From: JALZCH01 sp036387135
GTDB lineage: Bacteria > Acidobacteriota > Blastocatellia > Pyrinomonadales > Pyrinomonadaceae
Direction of reading: 5' to 3'
Length of the DNA stretch: 64,000 bases
NCBI GenBank assembly: GCA_036387135.1
Contig: DASVUH010000058.1
Coordinates: 41,510-105,509 of the forward strand
This document shows positions 26,187 to 35,554 of this stretch, piece by piece. The translations under genes were made by a program, and so were the position numbers. The notes beneath the pieces were generated by a model. That model saw nothing but the letters and a program-made list of their open reading frames with translations, made no database searches and was not told the origin of the DNA. Numbering within the stretch: position 1 is the stretch's first letter; every line of letters begins with the position of its first letter.

Positions 26187-27119
26187 GTGAACGAAAAAGA
26201 TAAAAACTTACGCATCGCATCGCTTTTGCCTTCGGCGACCGAGATTGTCTGCGCGCTCGGACTAGAAAAAAATCTCGTCGGAATTACGCACGAATGCGAT
26301 TTTCCGGCTTCAATCGGGCATCTTCCGCATTTAACGGCGAGCCGCATTTCGCACGAAACGATGTCGAGCAAAGAAATTGATCATCAAGTTCGCTCGCAGC
26401 TTGACGGTCACGGCTCGATTTACGATTTAAACGAACAGCTTTTACACGAATTGCAGCCCGATTTAATTTTGACGCAGGAGCTTTGCGATGTCTGCGCCGT
26501 CAGCTACAAAACTGTAGAAAAAGCCGCTCGGATGTACACGGCAGATGCAAAAGTCGTCTCGCTCGAACCGAATACGATTGGTGAAATTTTCGACAACATT
26601 TGTTTTGTCGGAGAACTGACCGGAACTGAAGCGCGGGCGGCAGAAGTCGTCGCAAATCTTCAAGCGCGTCTCGCAAATCTGGCGGAAAAAACCGCGAACG
26701 CAAATCGCCCGCGCGTGTTGATGCTCGAATGGCTCGAACCGTTTTTCGCGCCCGGACATTGGGTTTTGGAGCAAGTGAAATTTGCGGGCGGCGATTACGG
26801 CTTCGGCAATCTCGGAAAACCTTCAACGACAACAACAATCGAAGAAATAGCCGCTTACGCGCCGGAAATTATAGTTTTAATTCCCTGCGGTTATTACATC
26901 CGAGACATTTTGCGGCAAGTGCCGCAAACGAATTTTCCCGCCGCCTGGTTCGATTTACCGGCGGTTAAAAACGGCAATGTTTGGGCGGTTGACGCGACTT
27001 CGTATTTTTCGCGTCCCGCACCGCGCGTTGTTGAGGGCGCGGAAATTTTAGCCAAGATTTTGCATCCAAACCTTTTCGGCGCGCCATCCGAACAAGAAGC
27101 CGCGCGTGTCAAATTTTAA
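26187..27119 (+). CDS. cobalamin-binding-type (BtuF-like) periplasmic binding fold protein
   Basis: A 310-residue protein of the helical-backbone binding fold (Peripla_BP_2). Typical segments are RIASLLPSATEIVCALGL, LVGITHECDFP, LQPDLILTQELCDVCAVSY and PRVLMLEWLEPFFAPGHWV. Such proteins bind B12 or other corrinoids. No signal peptide is present and the GTG start at 26187 leaves no room for one (a stop-rich 48-nt spacer separates it from the divergent esterase), so it may be cytoplasmic, unlike classical BtuF. No cobalamin riboswitch fits in the spacer. Two further exported-protein genes follow at 5-nt and 1-nt spacing. Confidence 0.82.
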   Translation: MNEKDKNLRIASLLPSATEIVCALGLEKNLVGITHECDFPASIGHLPHLTASRISHETMSSKEIDHQVRSQLDGHGSIYDLNEQLLHELQPDLILTQELCDVCAVSYKTVEKAARMYTADAKVVSLEPNTIGEIFDNICFVGELTGTEARAAEVVANLQARLANLAEKTANANRPRVLMLEWLEPFFAPGHWVLEQVKFAGGDYGFGNLGKPSTTTTIEEIAAYAPEIIVLIPCGYYIRDILRQVPQTNFPAAWFDLPAVKNGNVWAVDATSYFSRPAPRVVEGAEILAKILHPNLFGAPSEQEAARVKF

Positions 27120-27124
27120 TTCCA

Positions 27125-28459
27125 ATGAAAATTCGTCTTTTAGTTTTAATTCTTTGTTTATTCTCGATTTCTTCCGTCACTGTTTCCGCGCAGGAAGTTT
27201 TGGCTAAAATCGGCGAGCGGGACATCACTCTTAACGAAATTAATCCGCAGGTGAAAGCTGCAACGGAACGTTTGCCGATTGAAATTGCCAAGTTGCGAAA
27301 AAGCGAGCTGGAAAAAGAAATTAACAAAATGCTTTTCGCCGCCGAAGCCGCCGCGCTCAAAACAACGCAGGAAAAGCTGCTTGAAGCGGAGACGGCGAAA
27401 AAACTAGTCAAGCCTTCGGACGAGCAAATAAAAGCGGTTTACGAAGCAAACCGAGCCGCGCTCGGCGATTTGTCGCTCGCAGAAGCTAGCGGGCGAATTG
27501 CGGCTTTTTTAATTCGCGATCAGGAAGAACAAATCTCGCTTGCTTTTGCCGAACGCCTCAAACAAAAATACAAAGTCGCGCCGGGCGTTGACGTAAACGC
27601 GCCGAATTTAAAAGCGACCGACGTTTTGGCAACGGTTGCGGGAAAACCGATACTCGCGGCGAATTTTAACGAACGATTGAAACCGCTCGAATACGATTTG
27701 CGATATGAGGCTTATGATTTAAAGCGTCAGGCGCTCGGACAAGCCGTTTTTGAAAATATGATTCTGGCGGAATCAACAGCGACGAATTTGCCTACGAATG
27801 AAATCATTCAGCGCGAAGTTTCGGACAAAATGCGCGATTTTACCGACGTAGAACGTTCGCGGTTAAATCAGGCTTTATTCGATAAGCTGCGAGCCAAACA
27901 TAAAGTGCAGATTCTTTTGATTGAGCCGGAAGCGCCCGTTTTGAAAATCAGCGCGGATGATGACCCGGCGAAAGGAAACCAAAGCGCGCCGGTTACAATC
28001 GTGATGTTTTCCGATTTTCAATGTCCGGCTTGCGCCCGGACGCATCCGGTTTTGGAGGAAGTTTTAAAACAGTATTTGCCGAATAAAGCGCGATTCGTAG
28101 TGCGCGATTTTCCTTTGATGGATTTGCACCCGCAGGCGTTTCGCGCCGCAGAAGCAGCCGCCGCAGCCAACGCGCAGGGAAAATTCTTTGAATTTATTGA
28201 CGTTTTGTATAAAAATCAAAAGGCTCTCGATGATGCTTCGCTAAAACGATACGCCGCCGAAATCGGACTCGATGTGAAACGTTTTGAAGCCGATTTGGCG
28301 AGCAATCGTTTTGCCGCCGAGATTCGCAAAGACCGTGAAGACGGCATAAATTACGGAATTAAAGGGACGCCGACGATTTTCGTCAACGGCGTCCGCGTCA
28401 ACGAATTGTCGGCTGAGGCTTTTAAAACGGCAATCGAGAAAGCTCTGACCAAAAAATAA
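27125..28459 (+). CDS. exported SurA-like/DsbA-like thioredoxin-fold protein
   Basis: A 444-residue protein with signal peptide (residues 1-22). Residues 24-280 are two repeated chaperone-like helical segments (EVLAKIGERDITLNEI and DVLATVAGKPILAANF) resembling SurA N-terminal domains. Residues 285-444 are a DsbA-type thioredoxin domain with FSDFQCPACARTHPV near 299 and the cis-proline GIKGTPTIFVNG near 414. The combination suggests a periplasmic oxidoreductase or isomerase with its own substrate-holding domain. Spaced 5 nt after the BtuF-like gene and 1 nt before the cyclotransferase gene: one operon. Confidence 0.88.
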   Translation: MKIRLLVLILCLFSISSVTVSAQEVLAKIGERDITLNEINPQVKAATERLPIEIAKLRKSELEKEINKMLFAAEAAALKTTQEKLLEAETAKKLVKPSDEQIKAVYEANRAALGDLSLAEASGRIAAFLIRDQEEQISLAFAERLKQKYKVAPGVDVNAPNLKATDVLATVAGKPILAANFNERLKPLEYDLRYEAYDLKRQALGQAVFENMILAESTATNLPTNEIIQREVSDKMRDFTDVERSRLNQALFDKLRAKHKVQILLIEPEAPVLKISADDDPAKGNQSAPVTIVMFSDFQCPACARTHPVLEEVLKQYLPNKARFVVRDFPLMDLHPQAFRAAEAAAAANAQGKFFEFIDVLYKNQKALDDASLKRYAAEIGLDVKRFEADLASNRFAAEIRKDREDGINYGIKGTPTIFVNGVRVNELSAEAFKTAIEKALTKK

Positions 28460-28460
28460 A

Positions 28461-29327
28461 ATGCGACTTTTAAATTTTCTGTTTTTGCCGCTCGCCATTT
28501 GCTTATTCGGCGCGGCGTGCAAGGAACAAACCAATCAAAACAACTCCGTTTCCGTGACGCCAAACACAAATACAACTGCGGCGACTCCGCCGAAAAATGC
28601 GATTCCGACTTATACCTACGAAGTCGTTAATACTTACAAACACGACTCGCAAGCCTTTACGCAGGGCTTGGTTTTTTACAACGGTTTTCTTTACGAAAGC
28701 ACCGGGCAGCACGGCAGATCAACGCTCCGAAAAGTGCGGCTCGAAGACGGCGACGTGGTTAAAAAACGCAAGCTCGGCGAAGACTATTTCGCCGAAGGAT
28801 TGACGATTTTCAACGATAAAATTTATCAAATTACGTGGCAGGAAAACACTTGTTTTGTTTACGACATAAACAGCTTTGAACCGACCGCGGAATTGAAATA
28901 CATCGGTGAAGGCTGGGGATTAGCCAACGACGGCACAAATTTGATTCTGAGCGACGGCTCGCACATTATCAGGTTCGTCAACCCGGTGAACTTTCAAAAC
29001 GTTAGAACCATTACGGTTACACACGACGGCAAACCGCAGTATCGCCTGAATGAGCTTGAATACGTCAAAGGCGAAATTTGGGCAAACATCTGGCACTCGG
29101 AAGACCCGCAGGTTTTGGGCAAACCGAATACAATCGCCCGCATTGATCCGAGCAGCGGAAAAATCATCGGCTGGATTGATTTAAACGGGATCTCGCCCGA
29201 AGACGTTCAGCGCAACGAGGAAAACACGCTCAACGGAATCGCTTACGACGCCCAAACCGACCGCCTTTTCGTGACCGGAAAACAGTGGAAGAAGCTGTTT
29301 GAAATAAAAATCAAACCCAAGAATTAG
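28461..29327 (+). CDS. glutaminyl-peptide cyclotransferase, lipoprotein
   Basis: A 288-residue five-bladed-propeller glutamine cyclotransferase (Glu_cyclase_2, plant/bacterial type), which converts N-terminal glutamine to pyroglutamate on exported proteins. Marks are HDSQAFTQGLVFYNGFLYES, GLTIFNDKIYQITW, LNELEYVKGEIWANIW and ENTLNGIAYD. A lipobox LFGAAC ends at cysteine near residue 20, so it is membrane anchored. Start 1 nt after the thioredoxin-fold gene. Its stop codon TAG lies at the edge of a 9-bp-period inverted repeat. Confidence 0.9.
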   Translation: MRLLNFLFLPLAICLFGAACKEQTNQNNSVSVTPNTNTTAATPPKNAIPTYTYEVVNTYKHDSQAFTQGLVFYNGFLYESTGQHGRSTLRKVRLEDGDVVKKRKLGEDYFAEGLTIFNDKIYQITWQENTCFVYDINSFEPTAELKYIGEGWGLANDGTNLILSDGSHIIRFVNPVNFQNVRTITVTHDGKPQYRLNELEYVKGEIWANIWHSEDPQVLGKPNTIARIDPSSGKIIGWIDLNGISPEDVQRNEENTLNGIAYDAQTDRLFVTGKQWKKLFEIKIKPKN

Positions 29328-29428
29328 TCTGGCAAGTCTGGCAAGTCCAACGAGTCGAGAGTCAACTCGAATTTTAGTTTGATTTAAATTCCTTTTTGAC
29401 TCTCTGGACTTGCCAGACTTGCCAGACT
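29326..29428. repeat. 9-bp-period inverted repeat (24-bp arms)
   Basis: Arms 29326-29349 and 29405-29428 are perfect complements. The left arm is built of 9-mers AGTCTGGCA, AGTCTGGCA, AGTCCAACG. The same unit occurs at 56446-56537. It overlaps the cyclotransferase stop codon. Confidence 0.85.
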
Positions 29429-29429
29429 T

Positions 29430-29672
29430 CTAGGCTTTGTCAATTAATTCCGAAACGCCACAACGCGGGCAGACGAGCTGGTTGCGGGCGGCGTTTGTCC
29501 ATTTGGCGAGTGGGGCGGAAAGCTGCGGGCGTTTGCTTTCGGCTTCGCCTTCGCGCCATACGCGCGGCAGGTTTTCATCGTTTTCCGGCTTTTCGGTTTC
29601 TTTTAGCTCCTGCTCGCAGCGTTTGCAAACCCAGCCCGTTCCGGCGTTGTAAAAATTTTCCAGTTCAAACAT
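29430..29672 (-). CDS. small zinc-ribbon protein
   Basis: An 80-residue protein with two CxxC knuckles, WVCKRCEQE near residue 15 and LVCPRCGVSEL near 67, typical of a zinc ribbon; the intervening segment is charged (ELKETEKPENDENLPR). The function is unknown; such proteins often contact nucleic acid or RNA polymerase. The start ATG 29672 has no clear ribosome site. The stop is adjacent to the 9-bp-period repeat. Confidence 0.65.
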   Translation of the reverse strand: MFELENFYNAGTGWVCKRCEQELKETEKPENDENLPRVWREGEAESKRPQLSAPLAKWTNAARNQLVCPRCGVSELIDKA

Positions 29673-29710
29673 AAATATCAATTTATCTGAAATTTAAAGA
29701 AGCACAAAAG

Positions 29711-29743
29711 AAAAAAGGAGAACCGTTCGGCTCTCCTTTTTTT
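29711..29743. terminator. bidirectional intrinsic terminator
   Basis: Stem AAAAAAGGAGA/TCTCCTTTTTT with inner ACCG/CGG pairing. It lies 18 nt beyond the HtrA stop on the minus strand. Confidence 0.85.
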
Positions 29744-29760
29744 GTTCATTTCGTCAGCAA

Positions 29761-30981
29761 TTAGAAATTGCGTCGCGGAGTTGCAGTTGTATTAGTTTGA
29801 TTGCTGCCGGGCAGCGGTTGTAAACGAACCGGAACTGTCGTTCGTCTTCCGTCGCGGACAATTTCAACCGAAACCGTGTCGCCGATTTGTTTCTTATCCA
29901 GAATCTTGTACAAATCGTCGGGATCATCTGTTTTCTCACCGTCAATTGACGTGATAATGTCGCCCATAGTGATTTCGCCGTAATTCGTTTGCGAAGTTCC
30001 GCGTAAACCGGCTTGAGCCGCCGCCGTTCCCTGATAAACGTTCATAATGAGCAAACCGCTTTCAATCGGCAGCCGCACGCCCTGACCGCGCAAATCGGAA
30101 ACCGAGCGCGTTCCGACGCCGAGCTTCGGACGGCGGACTTCGCCGAATTGAATTAATTGCGGCACGATGCGCTTGGCGATATTAACCGGAACGGCGAATC
30201 CGACGCCGACTGAGCCGCCCGTGCGCGAATAGATTTGCGAGTTGATGCCGATCATTCGACCGCGCGAATCGAGCAGCGGACCGCCGGAATTTCCCGGATT
30301 AATCGAAGCGTCGGTTTGTACCGCGCCTTCAATCGGACGCCCGTTGATGCCGCGAATCGGGCGCTGCAAACCGGAAATAACGCCGGTCGTCAAAGTTCTG
30401 TCCAAACCAAACGGATTGCCGATTGCTAAAACTTTTTGTCCGACGATGAGCTGATCTGAATTACCGAACGGAACAATCGTCAAAGCGTGATCGCGCGGCG
30501 GCTCGATTTTGAGCACCGCCAAATCGGTGTCCGGGTCGGAGCCGACTACCGTTGCGGGATAAACTTTTTCGCCGCCCAAGCTGACCGTGACTTTGCTGGC
30601 ATCTGCTACAACGTGCGCGTTGGTCAAAATATGTCCCTGCGCGTCAATCACCGAACCGGAACCGGAACCGCGCTGTCCTTCTTCAACGTTGCCGTACCAA
30701 TCTTGCTGATAGGACGAAGTGCGGATAAAAGCGACGCCCGGCGACATCGAGCGGTAAACTTCGATATTGTTTTGTTCGTCGGAAACCGATTGCGGGTCGC
30801 TGATTCCAGCCGGTTGTTCCTCCGTTGCGTTCTCCGTGGTGGTTTCGGCAAACGATTGGTGCTGAATTTGGTTGCTGAAATTATTTAAACAAGCTACGCC
30901 GCCTGCGGCAAAAAGCGCCGCGATGAATGCGATGAGCAAAACCTGGCGAATGGATAATTGATAAACTGTTTGTTGCCTCAT
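29761..30981 (-). CDS. HtrA/DegP-type S1C serine protease with PDZ domain
   Basis: A 406-residue protein with an N-terminal membrane anchor or uncleaved signal (residues 10-30). Trypsin-like triad: histidine in LTNAHVVADA near 120, aspartate in DPDTDLAVLKIE near 152, serine in NPGNSGGPLLD near 232. One PDZ domain follows (about 300-390, SGLLIMNVYQGTAAAQAGL). It degrades or refolds damaged envelope proteins. AGAGGT lies upstream of ATG 30981. The single PDZ makes it DegS/HhoA-like rather than DegP-like. Confidence 0.93.
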   Translation of the reverse strand: MRQQTVYQLSIRQVLLIAFIAALFAAGGVACLNNFSNQIQHQSFAETTTENATEEQPAGISDPQSVSDEQNNIEVYRSMSPGVAFIRTSSYQQDWYGNVEEGQRGSGSGSVIDAQGHILTNAHVVADASKVTVSLGGEKVYPATVVGSDPDTDLAVLKIEPPRDHALTIVPFGNSDQLIVGQKVLAIGNPFGLDRTLTTGVISGLQRPIRGINGRPIEGAVQTDASINPGNSGGPLLDSRGRMIGINSQIYSRTGGSVGVGFAVPVNIAKRIVPQLIQFGEVRRPKLGVGTRSVSDLRGQGVRLPIESGLLIMNVYQGTAAAQAGLRGTSQTNYGEITMGDIITSIDGEKTDDPDDLYKILDKKQIGDTVSVEIVRDGRRTTVPVRLQPLPGSNQTNTTATPRRNF

Positions 30982-31122
30982 TGTCTTACCTCTTGAAGTG
31001 CCTAAAATAACTAATGCGCGTCTTAAGATGCTGCGTTCGGCATCTCTCGTTGCGCTTTCCTTTTACGATAAAAATTTTACGCAAATCGAGCGGATTTGTT
31101 TCAAGACAGAGACATTTTTCGT

Positions 31123-31440
31123 TTACAAACTGAGAGCGGAAATTCCGGTCAAAAGATGGATGACCATTAACAGAGAATAAACGCCGAGAGCGAGCGAAAG
31201 CCCGACGTTTGCCAGGCGCAGATGCGCATAGCGGCAAAAAACAAGCAGAGCCAAGGTTCCAATCAGAATTTTGACAGCCAGAAAAGGAGCGTCGCCGAGA
31301 TGCAGCAGATGAGCCATCAGCGTGTTGCCTTCTTCAGCGAGATTGTTCTTAACCCAAAAGAGCGTGAAAACGGCATCAAGAAAATTAAGACCGAACAACC
31401 ACAGGGCTTTGGTGGGAATATCCATTCGTGCTTTTTCCAT
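31123..31440 (-). CDS. small membrane protein, DUF5658-like
   Basis: About 105 residues with three to four membrane segments. The block LFGLNFLDAVFTLFWVKNN followed by acidic LAEEGN and APFLAVKILIG resembles DUF5658 proteins of unknown function. Start uncertain: ATG 31440 or ATG 31425 (GGAAAAAG upstream of the latter); the frame is open to TTG 31491. Confidence 0.6.
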   Translation of the reverse strand: MEKARMDIPTKALWLFGLNFLDAVFTLFWVKNNLAEEGNTLMAHLLHLGDAPFLAVKILIGTLALLVFCRYAHLRLANVGLSLALGVYSLLMVIHLLTGISALSL

Positions 31441-31598
31441 ATCGGCAAAATCAACCAGTTCTGCTGCAACGCTTATAAAATACAGTGACAATTTGAGTGC
31501 AGCGATTTTGAATCAATTTCTAATGTTTTAAAGATACGGTTAATGTCAATTAATTTTCAAGGTTTTTGTCGAAAAATAATCAGTTATCCGAAGAAGAA

Positions 31599-31627
31599 AA
31601 AAAGCCGATTGTTTAAATCGGCTTTTT
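31599..31627 (-). terminator. intrinsic terminator of the TPR lipoprotein gene
   Basis: An 11-bp perfect stem AAAAAGCCGAT (31599-31609/31617-31627) with 7-nt loop and T-run, 8 nt beyond the TPR lipoprotein stop. Confidence 0.88.
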
Positions 31628-31634
31628 GCAGAAG

Positions 31635-32555
31635 TTAAGAATTATTGGGTTTCGGATTCGCAGGCGGAGGCGGCGCAGTTTCTTTCGGTTTATCGGCAGG
31701 CATTTCCGTTTTATCCGACCGGCGCGTTGATTTTGTGCGGTTCGGTCTCTGCGGCGGCTCTTCCGGCTGGGCAGGTTTGTCCTTTTTCGCCTCTTCCTTA
31801 GCGGCGTCAACTCGTTTTTTTCCGGCTTGCGCTCTTTCAAGTGCCGCTTCCGCGCGCGTGTTTTCCGGGTCAAGCTCCAAAGACTTTTTCAGCGCTCTAA
31901 CCGCTTGATCATACTGTGCCAGCTTGATCAAAACCTGCCCATACTCGTATTGGTACTGGCTGTCTTCCGGCTGTAACTCAACGGCTTCCTGTAAAGCCTT
32001 CTGGGCTTTCTCGTCATCAAAAATCTTTTCGTAAGAAAGTCCCAGATAATAATGCGCGGCGGCGTCTTTCGGATTTTTCTTCAAATAACTTTCGTAAGAT
32101 TTGATCGCGGCGTTAAATTCTTTCTCCGAAGGCTTTTCCGCCGGTTTTTTGTTTTTTGCGGATTTTCCGGTTGTCGTCGGTTCGGGCGTCGGATTAACTT
32201 CGTTTTCCTCTTTAAGCTCGTAAGCCACGCCGAGATGAAAATGCGCTTCGCCGAGATTCGGGTCTAATTTGATGGCTTGTTCAAAAGCGTTGATGGCTTG
32301 CTCGTCCCGGTTATTCTCAAAATATTTTCTCCCGGCTTCGAGCGCTTCTTTCGCGTCGGTAAACGTCGGCACTTCTTCGGGAAGCGGCTGAGCATTCGTG
32401 TTTGGGGTTTCGACAACGATCGCGGTTGCCGTGTTTGCGTTTGAGTTGGTCGAATTTAAATTCGTTGTGTCGGCTGAGGTATTGGCATTCGTCGCGCAGC
32501 CAAACGAACCGGCGGCAAATATAAACACCGCCAAAGCAATAAGGACTTTTTTCAT
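31635..32555 (-). CDS. TPR-repeat lipoprotein
   Basis: A 306-residue protein with lipoprotein signal (AAGSFGC near residue 20), an Asn/Thr-rich linker, then TPR units: AINAFEQAIKLDPNLGEAHF, DAAAHYYLGLSYEK, KALQEAVELQPEDSQYQYEYG and AVRALKKSLELDPENTRAEA. The tail is rich in Lys, Pro and Arg and looks disordered. Likely an envelope scaffold protein; no enzyme motif. Not clearly linked to its neighbours. Confidence 0.85.
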   Translation of the reverse strand: MKKVLIALAVFIFAAGSFGCATNANTSADTTNLNSTNSNANTATAIVVETPNTNAQPLPEEVPTFTDAKEALEAGRKYFENNRDEQAINAFEQAIKLDPNLGEAHFHLGVAYELKEENEVNPTPEPTTTGKSAKNKKPAEKPSEKEFNAAIKSYESYLKKNPKDAAAHYYLGLSYEKIFDDEKAQKALQEAVELQPEDSQYQYEYGQVLIKLAQYDQAVRALKKSLELDPENTRAEAALERAQAGKKRVDAAKEEAKKDKPAQPEEPPQRPNRTKSTRRSDKTEMPADKPKETAPPPPANPKPNNS

Positions 32556-32600
32556 TAAAACTTTCCAGACTAAAATTGTTCTTTGTCTGAAAGTTTAACA

Positions 32601-32704
32601 AATCAATTACGAATTACGAATTTCAAATTACTAATGCCGGAACATTTTACTTAAAAATCAAATTCCATAATTCGTAATTCGTAATTTGAAATTCGTAATT
32701 GATT
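32601..32704. repeat. heptad tandem repeat, inverted pair (AATTACG unit)
   Basis: Left arm 32601-32631 contains AATTACG twice plus AATTTCA; right arm 32674-32704 is its near reverse complement with heptads shifted. It runs into the stop codon of the HIT gene (32703-32705). Confidence 0.8.
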
Positions 32705-33044
32705 AAGCCGGGTTCCAGCCCATCGGTCGCCCGCCGAGCAGGTGAACGTGCAGATGAAAAACAGATTGCTGCGCGTCCGAGCCGGTGTTGATAACGGTGC
32801 GAAAACCGCTTTCGCCAATTCCTTCCTGCTCGGCAATAGCCGCGCACTTTCGCATCACGTAACCGATTGTAGCTTCTTGGTTTTCCTCGGCGGCTTTCAG
32901 AGATGCGAAATGCTCTTTCGGAATCACGAGAATGTGAACCGGAGCTTGCGGATTAATGTCATGAAAAGCCAGACAACGCTCGTCTTCATAAACAATCTTC
33001 GCCGGAATTTCGCGGTTGATAATTTTACAAAAAATGCAATCCAT
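32703..33044 (-). CDS. HIT family nucleotide-binding hydrolase
   Basis: A 113-residue HINT-type protein. The histidine triad is HLHVHLLGGR near residue 97; the N-terminal CIFCKII supplies paired cysteines as in zinc-binding HIT proteins. HINT proteins cleave adenosine phosphoramidates and related nucleotides. Both ends border heptad repeats: the stop lies in one (32601-32704) and the start is 8 nt from another (33053-33129). Confidence 0.93.
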   Translation of the reverse strand: MDCIFCKIINREIPAKIVYEDERCLAFHDINPQAPVHILVIPKEHFASLKAAEENQEATIGYVMRKCAAIAEQEGIGESGFRTVINTGSDAQQSVFHLHVHLLGGRPMGWNPA

Positions 33045-33052
33045 AATTTAAC

Positions 33053-34401
<1,349 letters not shown>

Positions 34402-34466
34402 TTGATTACTGTTTATCCGACAAAGCTACAACGATACTTTATAGGCTGCTTAAAAACAAATTATCA

Positions 34467-35045
34467 TTACTTGCTTTTCAATTGCAGTTGCAGCCAGGAT
34501 TTTGCCAAATCCCAATCTCGCCTCACCGTAACATTTGAAACACCCAAAATTTCGGCGGTTTCGTCAATGCTCAAACCGCTGAAATAGCGCAATTCGACGA
34601 TCCGCGCCTGTCTCGCGTCGAATTTTGCGAGCCGGTTTAAAGCATCGTCCAGAGCCACCAAATCAACGCTTTTTTCGGGCGAAACAATAGTCAGAGCTTC
34701 GTCAAGCGGCAGATTTTCCGCCGCGCCCCCGCGTTTTTCCCGATGTCTCTCTCGCGCGTAATCAACCAAAATCCGCCTCATCGCTTGTGCCGCAATTGCA
34801 AAAAAATGGGCGCGATTTTGCCAGACGACTTCGCGCTGATCTATCAGTTTCAGATAAGCCTCGTTAATCAGAGCCGTCGTTTGAAGAGTGTGATTGCCGC
34901 GCTCCTTTTTCAAATAACGCGCGGCTTGGCGGCGCAATTCTTCGTAAATCAGCGGCATAAGTGCATCCAGAGCTTCGCGCCTGCCGTCGCTCCATTCTTT
35001 GAGAAGCAACGTAATTTGCGGAGATTCTTCTGCGTTTTTTTCCAT
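34467..35045 (-). CDS. ECF RNA polymerase sigma factor (kinase-associated type)
   Basis: A 192-residue sigma factor with region 2 (QTTALINEAYLKLIDQREVVW, then HFFAIAAQAMRRILVDYARE) and region 4 (IVELRYFSGLSIDETAEILGVSNVTVRRDW). It matches the subfamily often named Sigma70_ECF or TIGR02999, which in Acidobacteria and Planctomycetes lies beside Ser/Thr kinases, as here. No anti-sigma gene is adjacent. It diverges from the small membrane protein gene, whose leader has a bipartite promoter-like motif (35103-35132) that this or a related sigma factor might read. Confidence 0.93.
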   Translation of the reverse strand: MEKNAEESPQITLLLKEWSDGRREALDALMPLIYEELRRQAARYLKKERGNHTLQTTALINEAYLKLIDQREVVWQNRAHFFAIAAQAMRRILVDYARERHREKRGGAAENLPLDEALTIVSPEKSVDLVALDDALNRLAKFDARQARIVELRYFSGLSIDETAEILGVSNVTVRRDWDLAKSWLQLQLKSK

Positions 35046-35102
35046 TGGTGAAATTCGACAAAAGGATATTTCGCAAAAAAAAATTAGTCAAACAAAAATT
35101 TA

Positions 35103-35132
35103 TGAGCGGTTTTGAAAAATCCCGTCGCGTTA
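35103..35132 (+). promoter_or_regulatory. bipartite motif copy 1: TGAGCG-N17-CGCGTTA
   Basis: TGAGCG (35103-35108), 17 bp, CGCGTTA (35126-35132), 4 nt, TTGAACG. It lies 48 nt before ATG 35181 of the small membrane protein, between it and the divergent ECF sigma gene. About 40 bp here is shared with the region at 38511-38555. Confidence 0.7.
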
Positions 35133-35180
35133 GTTATTGAACGCGAAAAAGTTGGAAAAACCAAAATGGAGGAAAGAAAA

Positions 35181-35357
35181 ATGCGTGAAAATAATGTGGA
35201 AAACAAATCTTACACCGATACGGCGCTAGCCGTTGCGCTCGTGCTGCAAAACATTTTAATTCTGGGTTTGTTATGCGGAATTGTCTGGTTCTTTCACGAA
35301 GCGGTTTATCAATTGAATCCGCTCGGCGGTTTGTTGCGCGGCGGAATTCTTCAGTAA
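35181..35357 (+). CDS. small single-span membrane protein, cassette copy 1
   Basis: A 58-residue protein: charged N-terminus (MRENNVENKSYTD), one hydrophobic span (LAVALVLQNILILGLLCGIVW), short tail. ATG 35181 has GGAGGA 7 nt upstream; the frame is open back to 35112, but that part is the conserved leader. It is a paralogue of the 58-residue protein at 38589 (MRDNNEN..., shared LAV-L-N-LIL pattern and identical length). The function is unknown. It is followed by a truncated copy of the second cassette gene. Confidence 0.75.
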   Translation: MRENNVENKSYTDTALAVALVLQNILILGLLCGIVWFFHEAVYQLNPLGGLLRGGILQ

Positions 35358-35372
35358 AAATCGGAGTAAAAA

Positions 35373-35468
35373 TTGACAAGGCGGATTGCTTCATACTTGT
35401 CGAGTCTTTGGATAATCATTTGCGGAGCATGTTTCGGCGGGCAGTATTTTAACGAAGCACGCGGTTGA
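35373..35468 (+). pseudogene. truncated paralogue of the GGQYFNEAR membrane protein
   Basis: A 31-codon frame from TTG 35373 (LTRRIASYLSSLWIIICGAC, then FGGQYFNEARG) ending in TGA 35466-35468. It matches the first 31 residues of the 173-residue protein at 38781 (MRKQIASFLLIAA..., CGGQYFNEAR) and then stops. A GGAG site with similar spacing precedes both. It is best read as the 3'-truncated remnant of a duplicated gene, with the kinase gene beginning 87 nt later. Confidence 0.75.
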
Positions 35469-35478
35469 TTTATTTCGA

Positions 35479-35507
35479 TTGTCGAAAAATTTACAAAAGG
35501 TTATATT
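35479..35507 (+). promoter_or_regulatory. putative housekeeping promoter of the kinase gene
   Basis: TTGTCG (35479-35484), 17 bp, TATATT (35502-35507), 47 nt before ATG 35555. It resembles a sigma-70 promoter and is unlike the bipartite motif upstream. Confidence 0.45.
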
Positions 35508-35554
35508 ATTGCGACCATATCCGACCGAAAAAATCTGCATTTAACGAGTTATAA

